Assembly (NCBI GenBank): GCA_963682025.1
Contig: OY821521.1
Span: 199,205,026-199,269,025 of the forward strand
DNA length: 64,000 nt
DNA from: Cordilura impudica
Taxonomy: Eukaryota; Arthropoda; Insecta; Diptera; Scathophagidae
Direction: 5' to 3'
Shown here: one piece after another, positions 31,795 through 45,590 of the stretch
How positions within the stretch are numbered: the stretch's first letter is position 1
How the letters are laid out: every line of letters starts with the position of its first letter
Notes under the pieces: model-generated
Told to the model about the DNA's origin: nothing
The model's input: the letters and a program-made list of their open reading frames with translations, nothing else
Databases searched by the model: none
Position numbers and translations under genes: made by a program

Positions 31795-33136
31795 GATTTT
31801 TTTTTAAAACATACTTTTTAAAGAATAGGTACTTTTTTAAGAAAAAGAAACTTTATTAAGATAAATATAAATTTTTAAGAAAACGGTACTATTTGAGTTA
31901 TGGTACTTTTTATGAAAAGGTATTTTCTTAAGAAAAGGTAATTAAAAAATACTGTTTTAAGAAAAGGTATTTCTTTAAGAGAAGGTAATTTTTTTTAAAA
32001 ATTTTCTCTTCTAAGAAAATATACTTTAAAAAATGTACTTTTGTAAGGGTTTTGATTTTTAAAAAAGTACTTTTCCTTAAGAAAATGTACTTTTTAATAA
32101 AGTAATTTTTTTAACAAAATTTACTTTGTTAAGAAAAAGGTAATTTTTTGAGAAAAAGTATTTTTTACGCAAAAGTAAATTTTTAAGAAAATGTACGCTT
32201 AAAAAAAAACTTTTTAGAGAAGGTACTTTTTTACGAAATGATACTTTTTTATACAGAAAATTTAGTTTTTAAGAAAGGGTTCTTTAAGAAAAGGTACTTT
32301 CTTAAGAAAAGGTTATTTCTTAAGGAACGTTTCTTTCCAAGAAATACTTTTTTAAGAAAAGGTATTTTTTTAAGAGAAGGTAATTTTTTAAAAAAATTTA
32401 CTTTAAAAAAAGTACTTTTTTAAGAAATATGATTTTTAAAAAAGTACTTTTCTTTGAGAAAATGTACTTTTTAATAAAATGTACTTTTTAAACAAAATTT
32501 ACTTTGTTATGAAAAAGGTACTTTTTTTTGAGAAAAAGTTTTTGTTACGCAAAAGTACTTTTTTTTAAGAATATGTACGTTTAAAAAAAACTTTTTAGAA
32601 AAGGTCCTTTTTACGAAATGGTTTTTTTTTTTTAAAGAAAATTTAGTTTTTAAGAAAAGCGCCTTTAAAAAAGGTACCTTTTTTAGAAAAGGTTATTTCT
32701 TGAGGTACTGTTCTTTTCAAGAAATTTTAACATTTTTTTTTAATTGTACTTTTTAAGAAAAGGTAATTTATAAAAAATATACTCTTTAAGAAAAGCTACT
32801 TTTTTAAAGAATATAATTTTTTTTTAAATTGTACTTGTTAAGAAAATTTACTTTCTTAAGAAAGGGTCTTTTTTAAGAAAATGTACTTTTTTAAGAAAAA
32901 GTAAATTTTTTCGATATAGTCATTTTTTGAAGAAAATTTTGTTTTTTAAGGAAAGCTTCTCTTTTTGAGAAATAATACTTTCTTAAAAATAGTTCCTTTT
33001 TTAAAAATGTGTTTTAGAATTTTTAAAAAATAATATATGTTTTTAAATAAGTGCTTTTAAAAAAATAGTACTTTTTTAAGAAAAGTTATTTTTAAGAAAA
33101 GGTTCTTTTTAAAAATAATACTTAAATACTTAAGAT
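31795..33136 (+). repeat. GTAC/TTAA array 3a (+ orientation)
   Basis: Units of GGTACTTTTTTAAGAAAA type over 1.3 kb. A ~370-base segment is itself duplicated: TTTAAGAAAAGGTATTTT...GAGAAAATGTACTTTTTAATAAA...GTTACGC/TTTTTACGC phrases recur at about 31960-32220 and 32345-32600, so higher-order amplification occurred. Confidence 0.9.
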
Positions 33137-33756
33137 GCTATATATATATGCGGACTAGGTCAAAAATGGACCAATCCTGATCATATTGGTAAGGGCACTT
33201 AGTTTTTGCAAAAACATATACAAGCAAAATTTGAGAAAAATCTGTTTAATATTTTTGTTTTTTTTTTTTATATAGACTTGAGCGACGATTGGGAATCAGC
33301 TTCATATTGGTGCTATGACTAAGAATTGTCCTATTGGGTTTATTTTTGTTCTAGTGATTAGTGGATGTAATAACACGCACAAACCCAATTTTACCGAGAT
33401 CGAACTGATAATTTGGAACTTATGGCAATTTAAGTCGATTTTATAGGATTAATTTGTATGGGGACTAGGTCCGAATATGCACCGATTTTCGATTTTCACC
33501 AATTTCAATAGCGTTCATGCTGTGACCGATAGAAGCTTATATACCAAATTTCATCAAAATATATATTTGCGACAGGGGGACAGACGGATAGGCGAACGGA
33601 CAGACGGACGGACAAAGCTGAATCGACTCAGAAAGTGATTCTGAAAGACAATCTGTATAATAATATATCTAGATCTAGGTTAAATATTTTTGGTAGTTAC
33701 AAACATCAGCACAAAGTCATTATACCCTGACCACATAGTACCACTATGGTATAAAT
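33137..33756 (-). repeat. GTCY-bearing element, copy E (inserted in array 3)
   Basis: Reverse-complement copy with GGACTAGGTC, ATTTGAGAAAAATCTG, GGGAATCAGCTTC, GACAGACGGACGGACAAAG at about 33600 and the left-end palindrome ACCACATAGTACCACTATGGTATA at its right. The terminal ATAGTCGG palindrome is missing. GTAC array resumes on both sides, so this is an insertion. Confidence 0.85.
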
Positions 33757-34590
33757 AGAAACAATACTTTTTTAAAAATAGTACGTTTTAAAAAATAGTA
33801 CTTTTTACATTTTAAAAATGGTGCTCATTGGAGAAAATGTTTTTTAAGGAATATGTAGTACCTTTTAAAAAAACATTAATAATTATTTTTTAAATATTAT
33901 TTTTTTAAATATTACTTTTAAAAAAATAGTATTTTTGAAGAAGAGGCAATATTTTAAGAAAAGGTTCTTTCTAAGAATTATTCATTTTTTTAAGTAATTG
34001 ACTTTTTTTTAAGGAAAAGGTACTTATTATGAAAAGGTACTTTTAACGAAAAGGTACTTTTATGGAAACGTACTTTTCTAAGAAAATTAAACTTTTTTTA
34101 ATAAAGAAAATTTTTTCAAGTAAATGTAATTTTTTAAGAAAAGGTATATTTTAAATAGTACTTATTTAGATGTAGTATTTTTTTTAAATTGTACTTCTTA
34201 AGAAATAGTAGTTTTTTAAGAATAATTTCTTTTTTCAATAATTGTACTTCTTTTTAAAAAAGGTACTTTTTTAAGAAGAAGGTCTTTTGTTAAAAGGTAA
34301 TTTTTTTATAAAAAAAAATAGTTCGTTTTTGAAAAAATAGTACCAACTATTTTTAAAAATAGTACTTGTTTGGAAATAGGAGTTTTTGTTTTAAATTCTA
34401 ATTTATAAAAAATAAAACTTTTTTAAGAAAAAGTTTTTTTTTTCCAAAAATGGTACGTTTTAAGTGGTTGTACTTTTTGAAAAAATAGTGCTTTCTTAAA
34501 GAAAGCTGCTTTTTGAAGAAAAGTTTTTTTTTAACAAAATGTTTATTTTTAGAAAATTCACTTCTTTTGAAAAAAAGATACTAAACATGA
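33757..34590 (+). repeat. GTAC/TTAA array 3b (+ orientation)
   Basis: Continuation of array 3 after copy E, with more AAAAATAGTACTTTT variants than 3a. Confidence 0.85.
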
Positions 34591-35037
34591 ATTTTTTAAA
34601 TGAGCTAGCCTACTGACCTATTATGGTCGAACAGATTGTCATCGCTATAGCTATTCCGTTTGTTATTAGGATCAAGAGTATGTTTATGTTTATTAAATGA
34701 TGTCCATGTTTCCTTTTTCTAATTACGACAAACGGGGTGAGAAACTGATCAATACCTTCTACACAAAATAATTTTTTTTTAACTTAAAAGAAATTTTTTT
34801 CCTCAAAGATTTTTTCTCAAAAACTTTCCTACTAAAATTTAACTTTGAATTCTATTCTCAAAAAAGAAATAGAGTTTTTGTTTAACTTAAAAAAAGGGAA
34901 CTTCTTTCAAAAGTATTTAGAAATCAATTTTACTTGGATTTTGGTATGCGAATTAAGAGTATTTGAGACAATAAATTAAAAGATTTTCGTTAGAGGTCGA
35001 ATCTATCAAAACCAAATTTTAACCCTTTTATTTGTTA
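34591..35037. other. Spacer, no gene seen
   Basis: Short unique-looking AT-rich sequence between array 3 and the Helitron-like element. Confidence 0.4.
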
Positions 35038-35406
35038 CTAGCAGATTCCAGCACTCGAAATTCGAGTGCAAATTCTAGGAAATTTTATTTTTTCATTTAA
35101 TAAAGACCCTAAAGGTATGCTTCACAATTCAACTCATTTAAAATTAAGAAAACGAACTCAACACATTAACACACACACATTAAGAAATTTAATAAACACA
35201 CACATGTATAATTTTATGTATGTGTTAGTAGCAACTTTAAACGATCATAACTCCAAAAAAATATTGCAGACGATGACAATCTGTAAATCTGGGTAACGGC
35301 TAAAAAGAAATACCATTCAAATGATAATTTTTTTTGTCAAAATCGGGGTAAAACTGTGAAATTTACATCGGTCACAAGAAATCACCTAGCCTATTAATAT
35401 TATAGA
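35038..35406 (-). mobile_element. Helitron-like non-autonomous element, copy B
   Basis: Minus strand starts TCTATAATATTAATAGGC and ends with the perfect hairpin GCACTCGAATTTCGAGTGC, then TGGAATCTG, CTAG and a flanking T. The TC...CTAG layout with a hairpin about ten bases from the end is the Helitron signature. It matches copy A at 16614 across its length. No helicase or replication domain is encoded. Confidence 0.7.
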
Positions 35407-36299
35407 TATACCTACATATATATTAAAAAGACTCAAAGCCCTATAAATATTTTTAAATATTGTTGTATAAAAAATATAAACAATTTAATTTTTTTTAAAC
35501 AATATGCGCTTCTATAACCACAAAAGAGTACAGCAACCACAAAAATAATGATATTTATCAAATATTTTTGTTGGTTATTTTAGTCTCATATCAATTTTTT
35601 ATTATTAACTTATATTTTTTTATAATAAAATAGTTATTTCCTTTATTATTTTTGCTAAGGGTAGTAGACCCAACACACTCGAACACACACACTCAGACAT
35701 ACACACACATACACATACATAATTGAATAATACCAAAAATGTGACCATGGTTATCTAAATCATCTACTGACTGTTCAGTGTACACTTATTTTGTCCATAC
35801 AACAATAAACGAGTTTTGTTGTGGGTTGTTCATTTTTTTTTTTTTGTATTATTTTTAAGGATCTATTTTATATAAGCTTCCGGCATATTTAAATTAGAAA
35901 TAAATTAAATTTTCTATATGAAAAAAATAAAAAAAAAATATACAAAATATTGTTTTTATTTACATATTTCCAGGGGTGAGGAAATTTAAAAATGTATTAA
36001 AAAAACTAGAAAAAAAAATAGAAAATTGAATTTATATGAACAATATTTTTTTTAACTTCGCTTTCATATAGCAAACATAATTTATTTAGCCATTTTTATG
36101 TATTTTGTAGAAATAATAAATTTTTTTTTGCTTTGCGATAAATATTCAACATTGCATTGTAAGCACGTTTAATAAACGTGACATTGTTTTTATGAATGTT
36201 TAACAAAAAAAAAAAAAAGAAGCAAACAAATCTTGTTATTTGTGTTAATTCTTGTAAATCCAAATTCATTTCAATTGTTCAGAAAAGTTTTCTATTAAC
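35407..36299. other. No gene seen; CA-rich microsatellite
   Basis: ACACAC-rich patch at 35676-35720, then poly-A/T-rich sequence. No coding signal. Confidence 0.4.
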
Positions 36300-38185
36300 A
36301 GTACCTTCTCACAGGAATAGAAGTATAATAAAAAAAATTTCAAAAGTGCCTTTTCTTAAGAAAAGTACCTTTTAAAAAGTACCTTTTTAATTAAAAAGTC
36401 AAAATTAAAAAAAAAAACAGTTTTTGTTAAAAATTACCCTTTCTTAAAAAAAATACTTTTTGTATCAAGTCAAATTTTTGTAAAAAATACCTTTTTTAAA
36501 AAAGCATCCTTTTTAAAAAAGTAAATTTCTTAAAAAATTAATTTTCTTAAAAAAAAGGACAATTTTTAAAAAGTAAGTTTTCTTTAAAAATAATTTTTCT
36601 TAAAAAAAAATAATTTTCTTAATAAAGTTCCTTTTCCTAAAAAAGTACTTTTCTTAAAAAATAACTTTAATTAAAAAAGTACCTTGTCCTAAAAATAACT
36701 TTTTCTTAAAAAAGTACCATTTCTTAAAAAAATTCTTTATTAAAAAAGTACATTCCCATAAAAAAATTGGCTTTTCTGAAAAAAGTACCTTTGCATAAAA
36801 AAGTACATTTCCTTAAAACAGTACATTTTATTAAAAAAGTACCAATTCTTAAAAAACACATTTTCTTAAAAAAGTATTATTTATTAAAAAAGTAAATTTT
36901 CTTTAAAAAGTAACTTGTCTTCATTAGTAAATTTTCTCTAAAAATTACCTTTTCTTAAAAAAGAACGTTTTCTGGCAATGTAATTTTTCTTAAAAAAGTA
37001 CCTTTACCTAAAAAAGTACATGTTCTTAAAAAATAGCATTTCTCAAAAAAATTGGTTTTCTTCAAAAAAGTATTTTTTAAAGTAACGTTTTTGAAATTTC
37101 TTTTCTTAAAAAGGTCCTTTTGTTAAAAGTAGCTTTTCTTAAAAAGTACCTTCTGTTTTCTGAAATAAATTCCTTCTCTTTAAAAAAAAGCATTTCTTTA
37201 AAGGCGCCTTTTCTTAAAAACCACGTTTTCTTAAAAAGTAACTTTTTTTTAACTTTTTTTAGCTTTTCTTAAAATGGTAGTTTTTCTTACAAAAAATACT
37301 TTTTCTTAAAAAACTACACTTCTTTCAAAAAGCGCCTTTTCTTAAAAATGTATTTTCTTGAAAAAAAGTAACTTTTCTTAAAAAAGTACATTTAATTTAA
37401 AAAAGTACCCTTTTTTTAAAGTACCCTTTTTATAAAAAGAAAATTTTTTTTAAAACGTGTATTTTCTAACAAAGTGCATTTAAAAAAATACTTTTTTATA
37501 GTACCTTTTCTTTAAAATTTACTGTTTACAAAAAAATAGCTTCTCTTAATAAAGTGCCTTTTCTTAAAAGTTCCTTTTCTTAAAAGGTACCTTTTATTCA
37601 AAAAGTACTTTTTAAAAAAGTACTTTTCTTAAAAGGTACATTTTATTAAAAAATTATTTTTATTAAAAAAGTACTTTTTACTAAAAAAGTATCTTTTATT
37701 ATAACAGTACCTTTTATCAAATTAGCTTTTATTAAAGAAATACCTTTTATTACAAACCATTTATTAAAAAAATATCTTTTGTTACAAAAGTGTTCGTATT
37801 TAAATAGTGGCTTTTATTAAAAAGTACCTTTATTAAAAAAGTACCTTTTATAAAAGAATTACCTTTTTTTGAAGAAGTACCTTTTATTAAAAAATATCCT
37901 TTCTTTAAAATTAACTTTGCCTTAAAAAGTACATTAAAAAAACCTTTTCTTAAAGAGTAGCTTTTATCAAAAAGATTCGTTTTCCTAAAAAAGCACATTT
38001 CTTTAAAAAGTGAATTCTCTTAAAAAAGTGAATTTTCTTAAATAAAGTACATTTTCTAAATTAGTACGGTTTTCTTCAAACAAGTAAATTTTCTTGAAAA
38101 CAATTCATGACTATTTCAAAAAGTACATTTTCTTAAAAAATGAAAATACTTTTGCTTAAAAAGTACTTCTTCTTATAATTGTTTC
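36300..38185 (-). repeat. GTAC/TTAA array 4 (- orientation)
   Basis: About 1.9 kb of AAAAAAGTACCTTTTCTT-type units. A sub-block at about 37600-37900 uses the variant CCTTTTATTAAAAAAGTA, the same variant that dominates 45.6-46.5 kb and 48.3-48.5 kb. Confidence 0.9.
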
Positions 38186-39264
38186 TTAAATATTCTTCAA
38201 TTCGCGATTTCGTTCAAAGAGACTTAACTTTTCTCAAATTATCACTCATCAATTGACGTATTCTTAGTGAATAAAAATCTCTTGTTTTAACTGAAACCCT
38301 AAAATATCGCATCTTTTGGAGTTGATACTGTAATTATACCTATAATAATATATAAATGTTTGTTAGCACTTGTTCCAATCGTACATATTTAACATGATTT
38401 TGTTGAAAACATACACATCTCCAAACGTACAGCTCTCTAGGTATGTGTGTAAGAATTTTGAATTGTAAGTAATTTTCATAAAAGTTTTGTAACTTTATTT
38501 TGTAAGCTTGTTATAAATTAATTATTGCAAAATATTGTAAAACTGGCTGTACGAGGATTGTATCGCATATTTTACATACAAATGTAAAGATTAAAATTCT
38601 CCAGTTCAACTTAATTTATTGTTTGCAAGAACATGTACTATGAACCTTTCTGAACATTAGGTTGCCAATGGCAAAATATATTTTTTTTTTATTGATATCA
38701 TAAAGTTTTTTTTTTTTTGTTATAATTAAAAGAAATTCTGGCTGTAATTGAACACTTTATTTGGGGAAATTGCCGAATATATATTCCAGTATTTTGGAAA
38801 GATTTTATTTTTTAATTTTTAAAATTTATATATTTTCTTTTATAAAAAATAATCTTTTCAAAATCTACTGTTTGTAATCCATTAGAGGTTATTATCAAAA
38901 TAAATATGAGAAATAATCGGTTAGAAAATAAACATTTCAACATTAATATGTAATATATAATTTTTCCTTGCGAAGTTTGTAATACACCCTAATGTAAATA
39001 CTTTGCGTAGGAAAAATTTTAATGTCTTTAATTGTTTGAATTTTTAGCATTACTATTGCAGTTATCAAATATTTAATTAAATTGCAATTATTTTAAACGA
39101 CACAGGGTTGATTGACAATGACATTCACAATGACATAAAAATAACTCATACGTACTCATACTGTAGGAGTTTATTGTTTTCTTTTTCAGAGTAAACGAGG
39201 TATGAATAATAAACTGAGATGAAATGAATGAAATGCGACAGGATTTTGAGGGAATTGAATTAGG
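38186..39264. other. Spacer between arrays 4 and 5, no gene seen
   Basis: Unique-looking AT-rich DNA without protein-like frames. It separates a minus and a plus array and would be the loop if they paired. Confidence 0.4.
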
Positions 39265-42200
39265 TAAGAAAAGTTACTTTTTTAAAAAATGAACTTTTTC
39301 AAAAAAGGCAGTTCGCCAGCATGAGGTACTTTTTTGAGAAAATAATTTTTTTTTTAAGAAAAGATACTTTTTATGAAAGGTACTTTTTTAGAAAAAATAG
39401 TACACTTTTCCAAGAAAATATGTTTCTTCTTAAGCAAAAGTACTATATTAAGAAAATATATTTTTTTTATATGAAAATATACTTCAAAAGAAACTTTTTC
39501 AAGAAATGGATTTTTTTTTAGGAAAATGTACTTTTTAAGAAAACTTAGTTTTTAAAAAAATATACTTTTTTAAAAAATACACTTTTCCAGGAATAGTTAC
39601 TTTAAAAGAAATACTCTTTCAAGAAAAGGCACTTTTTTTTAAGAAAAAGTAATATTTTAAGAATATTTACTTTTTTAAGAAAAGATACATTTATAAGTAA
39701 AGGTACTTTTATAAGAAAAGGTACTTTTTAAGAAAAAGTACTTTGTTAAAGAAAATGTACATCTTTAAGAAAAGGCATATTTTTATGAAAAAGTACTTTT
39801 TTTAAGAAAATTTACTTCTTTAAGAAAATATACTTTTATAAGAAAAGGCACTTTTTTTAAGAAAATATACTTTTATAAGAAAAGGTACTTTTTAAAGAAA
39901 AATCACTTTTTAAAGAAAATGTACTTATTTAAAAAATGGTACTTTTTTAAGAAAAACACTTTTTTTAAGAAAATGTACATCTTGAAGAAAAGGAACATTT
40001 TTAAGAAAAAGTACTTTTTTTAGAAAATATACTTTCATGAGAAAAGGTAATTTTTAAAGAAAATTTACTTAAAAAAATTAACTTTTTCAAGAAGATACTT
40101 TTAAAAGAAATTCTAAATTTTGAAGGAAAAGTACTTTTTTAAGAAAATATACTTTTATAAGAAATGGAGCATTTTTAAGAAAAAGTACTTTTTAAGAAAA
40201 TGTACTTCTTTAAGAAAAGATACTTTTATAAGAAAATGTAAATTTTTTTAAAAAAGCACTTTTTTAAGAAAATATGCTTTTATAAGAAAAGGTACTTTTT
40301 ACAGAAAATTTACTTTAAAAAAATTTACTTTTTCAAGAAGATACTTTTAAAAGAAATTTACTTTTTTAAGAAAAGATACTTTTATAAGAAATGGTACTTT
40401 TTAAGAAAATATACTTTTCTAAGAAAAGGTACTTTTTAAAGAAAAAGTAATTTTTTAAACAAAATGTACTTATTTAAGAAAAGGTGCTTGTTTAAGAAAA
40501 ATACTTTTTTTTAAAGAAAATGTACTTCTTTAAGAAAAGGTAGTTTTTTAAGAAAAGGTACTTTTTCAAGAAAAGGTCCTTGTTTAGGAAAACACACTAT
40601 TTTAAGAAAAGGTACTTTTTAAGAAAAGGTAGTTTTTTAAGAAAATTTACTTTTTTTAGAAAAGTTAATTTGTTTTAAGAAAAGGTACTTATTTTAAGAA
40701 AAGGTACTTTTTTTTAAAGAAAATGTACTTTTTTAAAGAAAATGTACTTTTTTAAAGAAAATGTATTTATTAAGAAAATGTGTTTTTTGAAGAAATTGTA
40801 CTTTTTTTTAATGAAATGTACTTTTGTAAGAGAAGGTACGGTTTTTAGCATAGAATTTTTTTTATATGAAAATTAATTTTTTTGAAGGAAAATGTAATTT
40901 TTAAGAAAATATACTTTTTTCAGAAAAGACACTTTTTACAGAAAGAGTACTTTGATTAGGGAAAGAAAATTTTTTAAGAAAAGTAATTTTTTTTTTAAAT
41001 TCACTTTTTCAAGAAAAGGCAGTGTGCTAACAAGACGTATTTTTTGAGGAAATTTATTTTTTAAGGGTACTTTTTTTTAGAAAAATTCACTTTTTCAAGA
41101 AAATGTATTTTTTCTTAAGAAGCGGTACTTTTTTAAGAAAATTTACTTTTTTATAAAAAGAAACTTTCAAGAAATGGATTTTTATACAGGAAAATGTAAA
41201 TTTTAAGAAAACTTACTTTTTTAAGATAATATAATTTTTTTTATAAAACACACTTTTCAAGGAAAAGTTACTTTAAAAAAATAAATTTTCAAGAAAATAT
41301 GCTTTTGAAGAAAACTTTTTTTTTAAGAATTTTACTTTTTCAAAGAACATGTAATTTTTAAAAAAGGTAATTTAAAAAAATACACCCTTTGAAGAAAAGG
41401 TACTTTAAAAAATAATGAAATTATTTGAGAAAATTAACTTTTTAAGGAAAGGTACTTTTGTAAGAAAATTTTTTTTAAGAAAATATATTTTTTTTAAGAA
41501 AATGTACTTTTTAAGAGAATATACTTTTGGAAAGCGAAGTTTTTAAGAAAAGTTACTTTTTTAAGAAAAATTCACTTTTTCAAGAAAAAGTAAGAAGAGG
41601 TACTTTTTTCAGAAAAGTTACTTTTCTAAAAAAAAGAAACATTTGAGGCAATGTACTTTTTAAGAAAACTTACTTTTTAAGAATTTATTCTTTATTTTAT
41701 AAAATACGTTTTTCAGGAAAAGTGCTTTAAAAAATACACTTTCAAGAAAAGGTTCCTAGGAAGAACACTTAATTTTTTAAAAGGTACTTGGAAAAAATAC
41801 ACTTTTTGAAGAAAATTTACTGTTTTAAAAAAATTTAATTTTTTAAAAAAATTTACTTTTTAAGAAAAGGTACTTTTTGGACAAAAGGTACTTTTTTAGG
41901 AAAAGGCACTTTTCCTACTTTTGTTAGAAAATGAACTGTTGAAGAAAATGTGTTTTTTAAGAAAATTTACATTTTTAAGGAAAGACACTTTTTAGGAAAG
42001 AAAATTTTACTTTTTTAAGAAAACGTACTTTTTAAGAAAATGTACTTATTTAAGAGAATTTTATTTAGTAGGAAAATGTATTTTTGAAGAGCAGTTATAT
42101 TTTTAAGAAAGGGTACTTAAGAAAAGGATTTTTTTTGAAAAAGCTAATTTTTTGAATAAAAGGTACTTTTTTAAGAAAAAGTACTTTTTTAAGAAAATTT

Positions 42201-42360
42201 AATTTTTTTACTTTTTTAAAGGAATATATTTTTTTAAGAAACCTTTTTTTTTAAGAAAAGATACTTTTTAATAATAAAATATTTCCAAAAATGGTGCTTT
42301 TTTATGGAAAGGTACTTTTAAAAAAATTATAGATAATGCACTTTTTAAGAGAAGCTACTG
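39265..42360 (+). repeat. GTAC/TTAA array 5 (+ orientation, longest)
   Basis: About 3.1 kb. Units include AAGAAAAGGTACTTTTTT, a frequent AAGAAAATGTACTTTTTT variant and ATATACTTTTATAAGAAAAG. Longer blocks recur, for example CTTTTTCAAGAAGATACTTT at 40080 and 40320 and CAAGAAATGGATTTTTTTT-like at 39500 and 41170, showing higher-order duplication. It yields only Lys/Phe/Tyr-rich pseudo-frames. Confidence 0.92.
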
Positions 42361-44104
42361 TTTTACATTTAATATGTTTATGAAATTAGATATTAATCAT
42401 AAAGCTCTATACAGTAAGTTAGTAATACGAAAAAATGTTTATTAAGATGAAAAAAAAAAAAAAATTAAAAAAAATAACTTATTCGATCCCCATACTGATG
42501 TAATTTTCTGGTTACTCCGGAAATTCTGATGATATAAGCCTTATGTCAAAGTAAATTCTAGAAATTTCTCAATATATTTCTGGAATGATTTGTTATTTGA
42601 ACCATAAGCTGTATAAGATACAGAAAATCCCAAATTTTACACAACAAAAACTCAAGAAAATTGGGCCTGAATTTCAGCCAAAGTATTGGATATAAATCTA
42701 ATTTTTCCACAACGTTTCTGTATATAACTGCAAAGCTTTATGCTGAAATTTAGATCATACCATTCAAAACTGAAACTTATAAATAATTATAAAATACATA
42801 CTATTGATATTTTTTCATAATTTCTAGTTTTTCCACAAAAACAATTTTCTGAAATTGGTCCAAGAATTGTGAACATATTAAATTTTCTCATTACTAGTAC
42901 AGCATGTTTTGGTTTTTGCAAAAACACAATCATGAAAATTCGCCGAGCGTCAGCGTAGTGAACTTAAATTTGATTTAATATCGTTGCGGAGTTTATCATA
43001 TTCTCATTTTAAACTCTCATTCTCTCTTTAATGTTGCCATATTTTCACAAAATTGCTTTTGTAAACAAAAAACATATGTTTTTGACGTTCATGAAAATGA
43101 TTCAAAGAAAAAAGAAAAAATCCAAAATAAAAGAAATTAATATTTTACAATCAAATTCACTTGCACAAATCTTGTTCAAAACTTTAAAAAAAAATATGTA
43201 CAAAATGCAAACAATAAAACTTAGAGTTTTAGGCATTTAGTAGTTTTGGCCATTTATTTTTTCGCAACGGAAATCGCACCGCACCGTCCTCTACAAAGTA
43301 ACTTCCACCATATAAATTATCTCAAAAGTATAATCTAAGTTTTTACCAATATTACCTCGAAATATTTTTGAAAATCAAGTAATCTTAAGATCACTTTTAA
43401 AATTATCTGAAGCTTTGACAATTTCTACTCTCTTCAAAAAAGCGCTCACAGAAGTTTTCTTCAGGTATTTTTTTTGCTTTTTTACTGAAAAATTGCTAAG
43501 ATAAGGTTTGAATAGAAGTTCAATTTAAACTTAAATTTCAATATGAAATTTAATACGGAACGTTTGAAATTATTTTGAAAAAGTTAATTTTTGCATTTCA
43601 AACATTTTGTTACTTTTCACTACAGTAAAAATGTCTCTATAGGTCCTCAATTTGAAAAAAAAAGTTTCTTTAAAATTCAAACTTAACCAATTTGGTTTAA
43701 TTTTCAATTAACTTCTCTTTCCTTGCGTTCTTTCTTTATCAAACCAAAAAAACAACTGAAAGACCATTAAGCAAATGTAATTGACAAATAACAACAACAA
43801 CAATTACAACTTAAAGTAAGAATGTAAAAAATCTTTAAAAATTCCCATTTTTTTGTGCCTCAAGACACAAATTAAATAGATGAACTTTAGGCAAAATGTC
43901 CTTCAAAACAAAAAATGTCTACAAAGGACAATCATCATTGTCTGCACAAGAGAAAAGAAAAATAACAATTGCAAAAATTCAATCATAAGTACACACATTC
44001 CCTTCCATATGAACAGTGCCTTGAAAAAAATGCATACTTATATTCGAAGGCAAACCATGAAAAATTTAATTTAGTTTTATAAAGGATTTATAAAACGATT
44101 TAAA
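42361..44104. other. Unique-looking spacer, no gene supported
   Basis: AT-rich with slightly higher-GC patches (42935-42985 and 43255-43310). Plus-strand frames of 64-69 codons at 43031 and 43880 are Lys/Asn/Ile-rich, as expected by chance at this composition. CAACAACAACAA at 43790. Confidence 0.4.
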
Positions 44105-44695
44105 ATAGTACCTTTTCTTAAAAAATCACATTTTCTTAAAAAAAGTCCCTTTTCTTAAAAAAATAAAATTTTTTTTACAAAGTATCTCTTCTTCTTCTTA
44201 GAAAAGTACCTTAAAAAGTAAGAAATTAGATTTTCTTAAAAAGTACCTCTTTTCTGAACACTACCTTTTCTTAAAAAGTTTTTGGTAAGAAAGTAAAAGG
44301 TACTAAAACATCATGTTTTCTTAAAATATTACTTTTATTGAAAAAGTACTATTTTTTAAAGAACATATTTTTGAAAAAGTACCTTTTTTCAAATAGTTTT
44401 TTAGTAACTTTTAAATGTATTTTCTTTTTAAAAATAACTTTTTATAACCTTTCTTAAAAATTGTACCTTTTATTAAAAAGTAGAATTTTTTGAAAATTAC
44501 ATTTTCTTTCAAAACTAGCTCTTTTTTTCAAAAGAAGCATTTCTTAAAGAAGTACTTTTTCTTAAAAAAGTACTTTTTCTTAAAAAAGTACTTTTTCTTA
44601 AATAAGTTATTTTACTTTTTCTTAAATAGTGCCTTTTATTAAAAAAGTACCTTTTATTAAAAAATACCTTTTATTAAAAAAGAATTAGGTACGAA
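44105..44695 (-). repeat. GTAC/TTAA array 6a (- orientation)
   Basis: GTACCTTTTCTTAAAAAA-type units that change at 44630-44690 to the TTTTATTAAAAAAGTACC variant just before the ATTCGA-rich unit. Confidence 0.88.
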
Positions 44696-45590
44696 AAATT
44701 ACTCGAGTAAAATGAAATGAAACTTTCGAATAACGATTAAATCGTAGGCAATTGTATCAATTAATTCGTTTAAAAAAAATAAAAAAATTAATCGAATCAT
44801 TTTCAATTTATTTTATTCACAAAATATTGAAACAATTCGAGTACTTTATTCGCGTAATTAAAATTATTTGTTTAATTACAATAACTTTTTGCTACAATTA
44901 TATCAATTAATTAACCAATTAAACAAATTTTAGTTAAGCGAATAATTTCCAAGTAATCGGATATTTTTAAATTTATTCGAATAAAAACAATATGAAATAG
45001 TCCATAAATTCATACAAATCTAAAAGGAATTATTAATTTTAATTTGGATGCCCTTGCAATTATTCAACTAAAAAAATATATAAGTAATCAAATATTTTTA
45101 ATTTATTCCAAAAAAAAAAAAAAAATACTGAATATATTCGATTAATTTATTGGAATAAAAATGTATTGAAATTATTCGATTAATCTGAATACAACTTTGT
45201 CCGTACTGATCGAGTAATTTTGGACGAAAAATTACTCGAATAATTTAAAATGGAAAATTTGGACAAAAAATTAACTTCTAACGAGATTTAAAATAATTTT
45301 ATGATTCTTACTTTCTGAACATCCATACTTTGAACAAATAATCTGCGACAAAAATTTTTCATATAATAGAATAATAGAAATTGAAAATTTCGAATAAAGA
45401 ATACTAATTCGTTACAATTATATCAATTAATTAGTTGATTAAAAATAAAATAAAATTAAGCGAATAATATATAGTTAATCGAATATTTTTTATGTGTTCA
45501 AATAATAATAAATTAAAATTATTCGATTAATTCGTACGAATCTTAAACGAATTATTAATCATTTTTAAATAATTCGATTAAAAAAGTACA
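44696..45590 (-). repeat. ATTCGA-rich repeat unit, inverted copy
   Basis: Reverse complement of units at 48.9-50.5 kb. Matching landmarks are AATTTGGACAAAAAATTAAC, GATTCTTACTTTCTGAACA, GAAAATTTCGAATAAAGAAT and TTACAATTATATCAATTAAT, plus the inverse of GCTGAATAATTTCAAGGCCATCC near 45040-45070. Dense ATTCGATTAAT-type motifs; non-coding. Confidence 0.85.

Noticed and set aside
24897..35037. First exon of the CRYL1-like gene
   Set aside because: Searched by eye for a minus-strand ATG exon ending in a GxG-loop codon pair before a GTAAG donor; none convincing was found.
43031..43240. Lys-rich 69-codon frame as a possible small gene
   Set aside because: Amino-acid content is what AT-rich random DNA gives; no homologue recognised.
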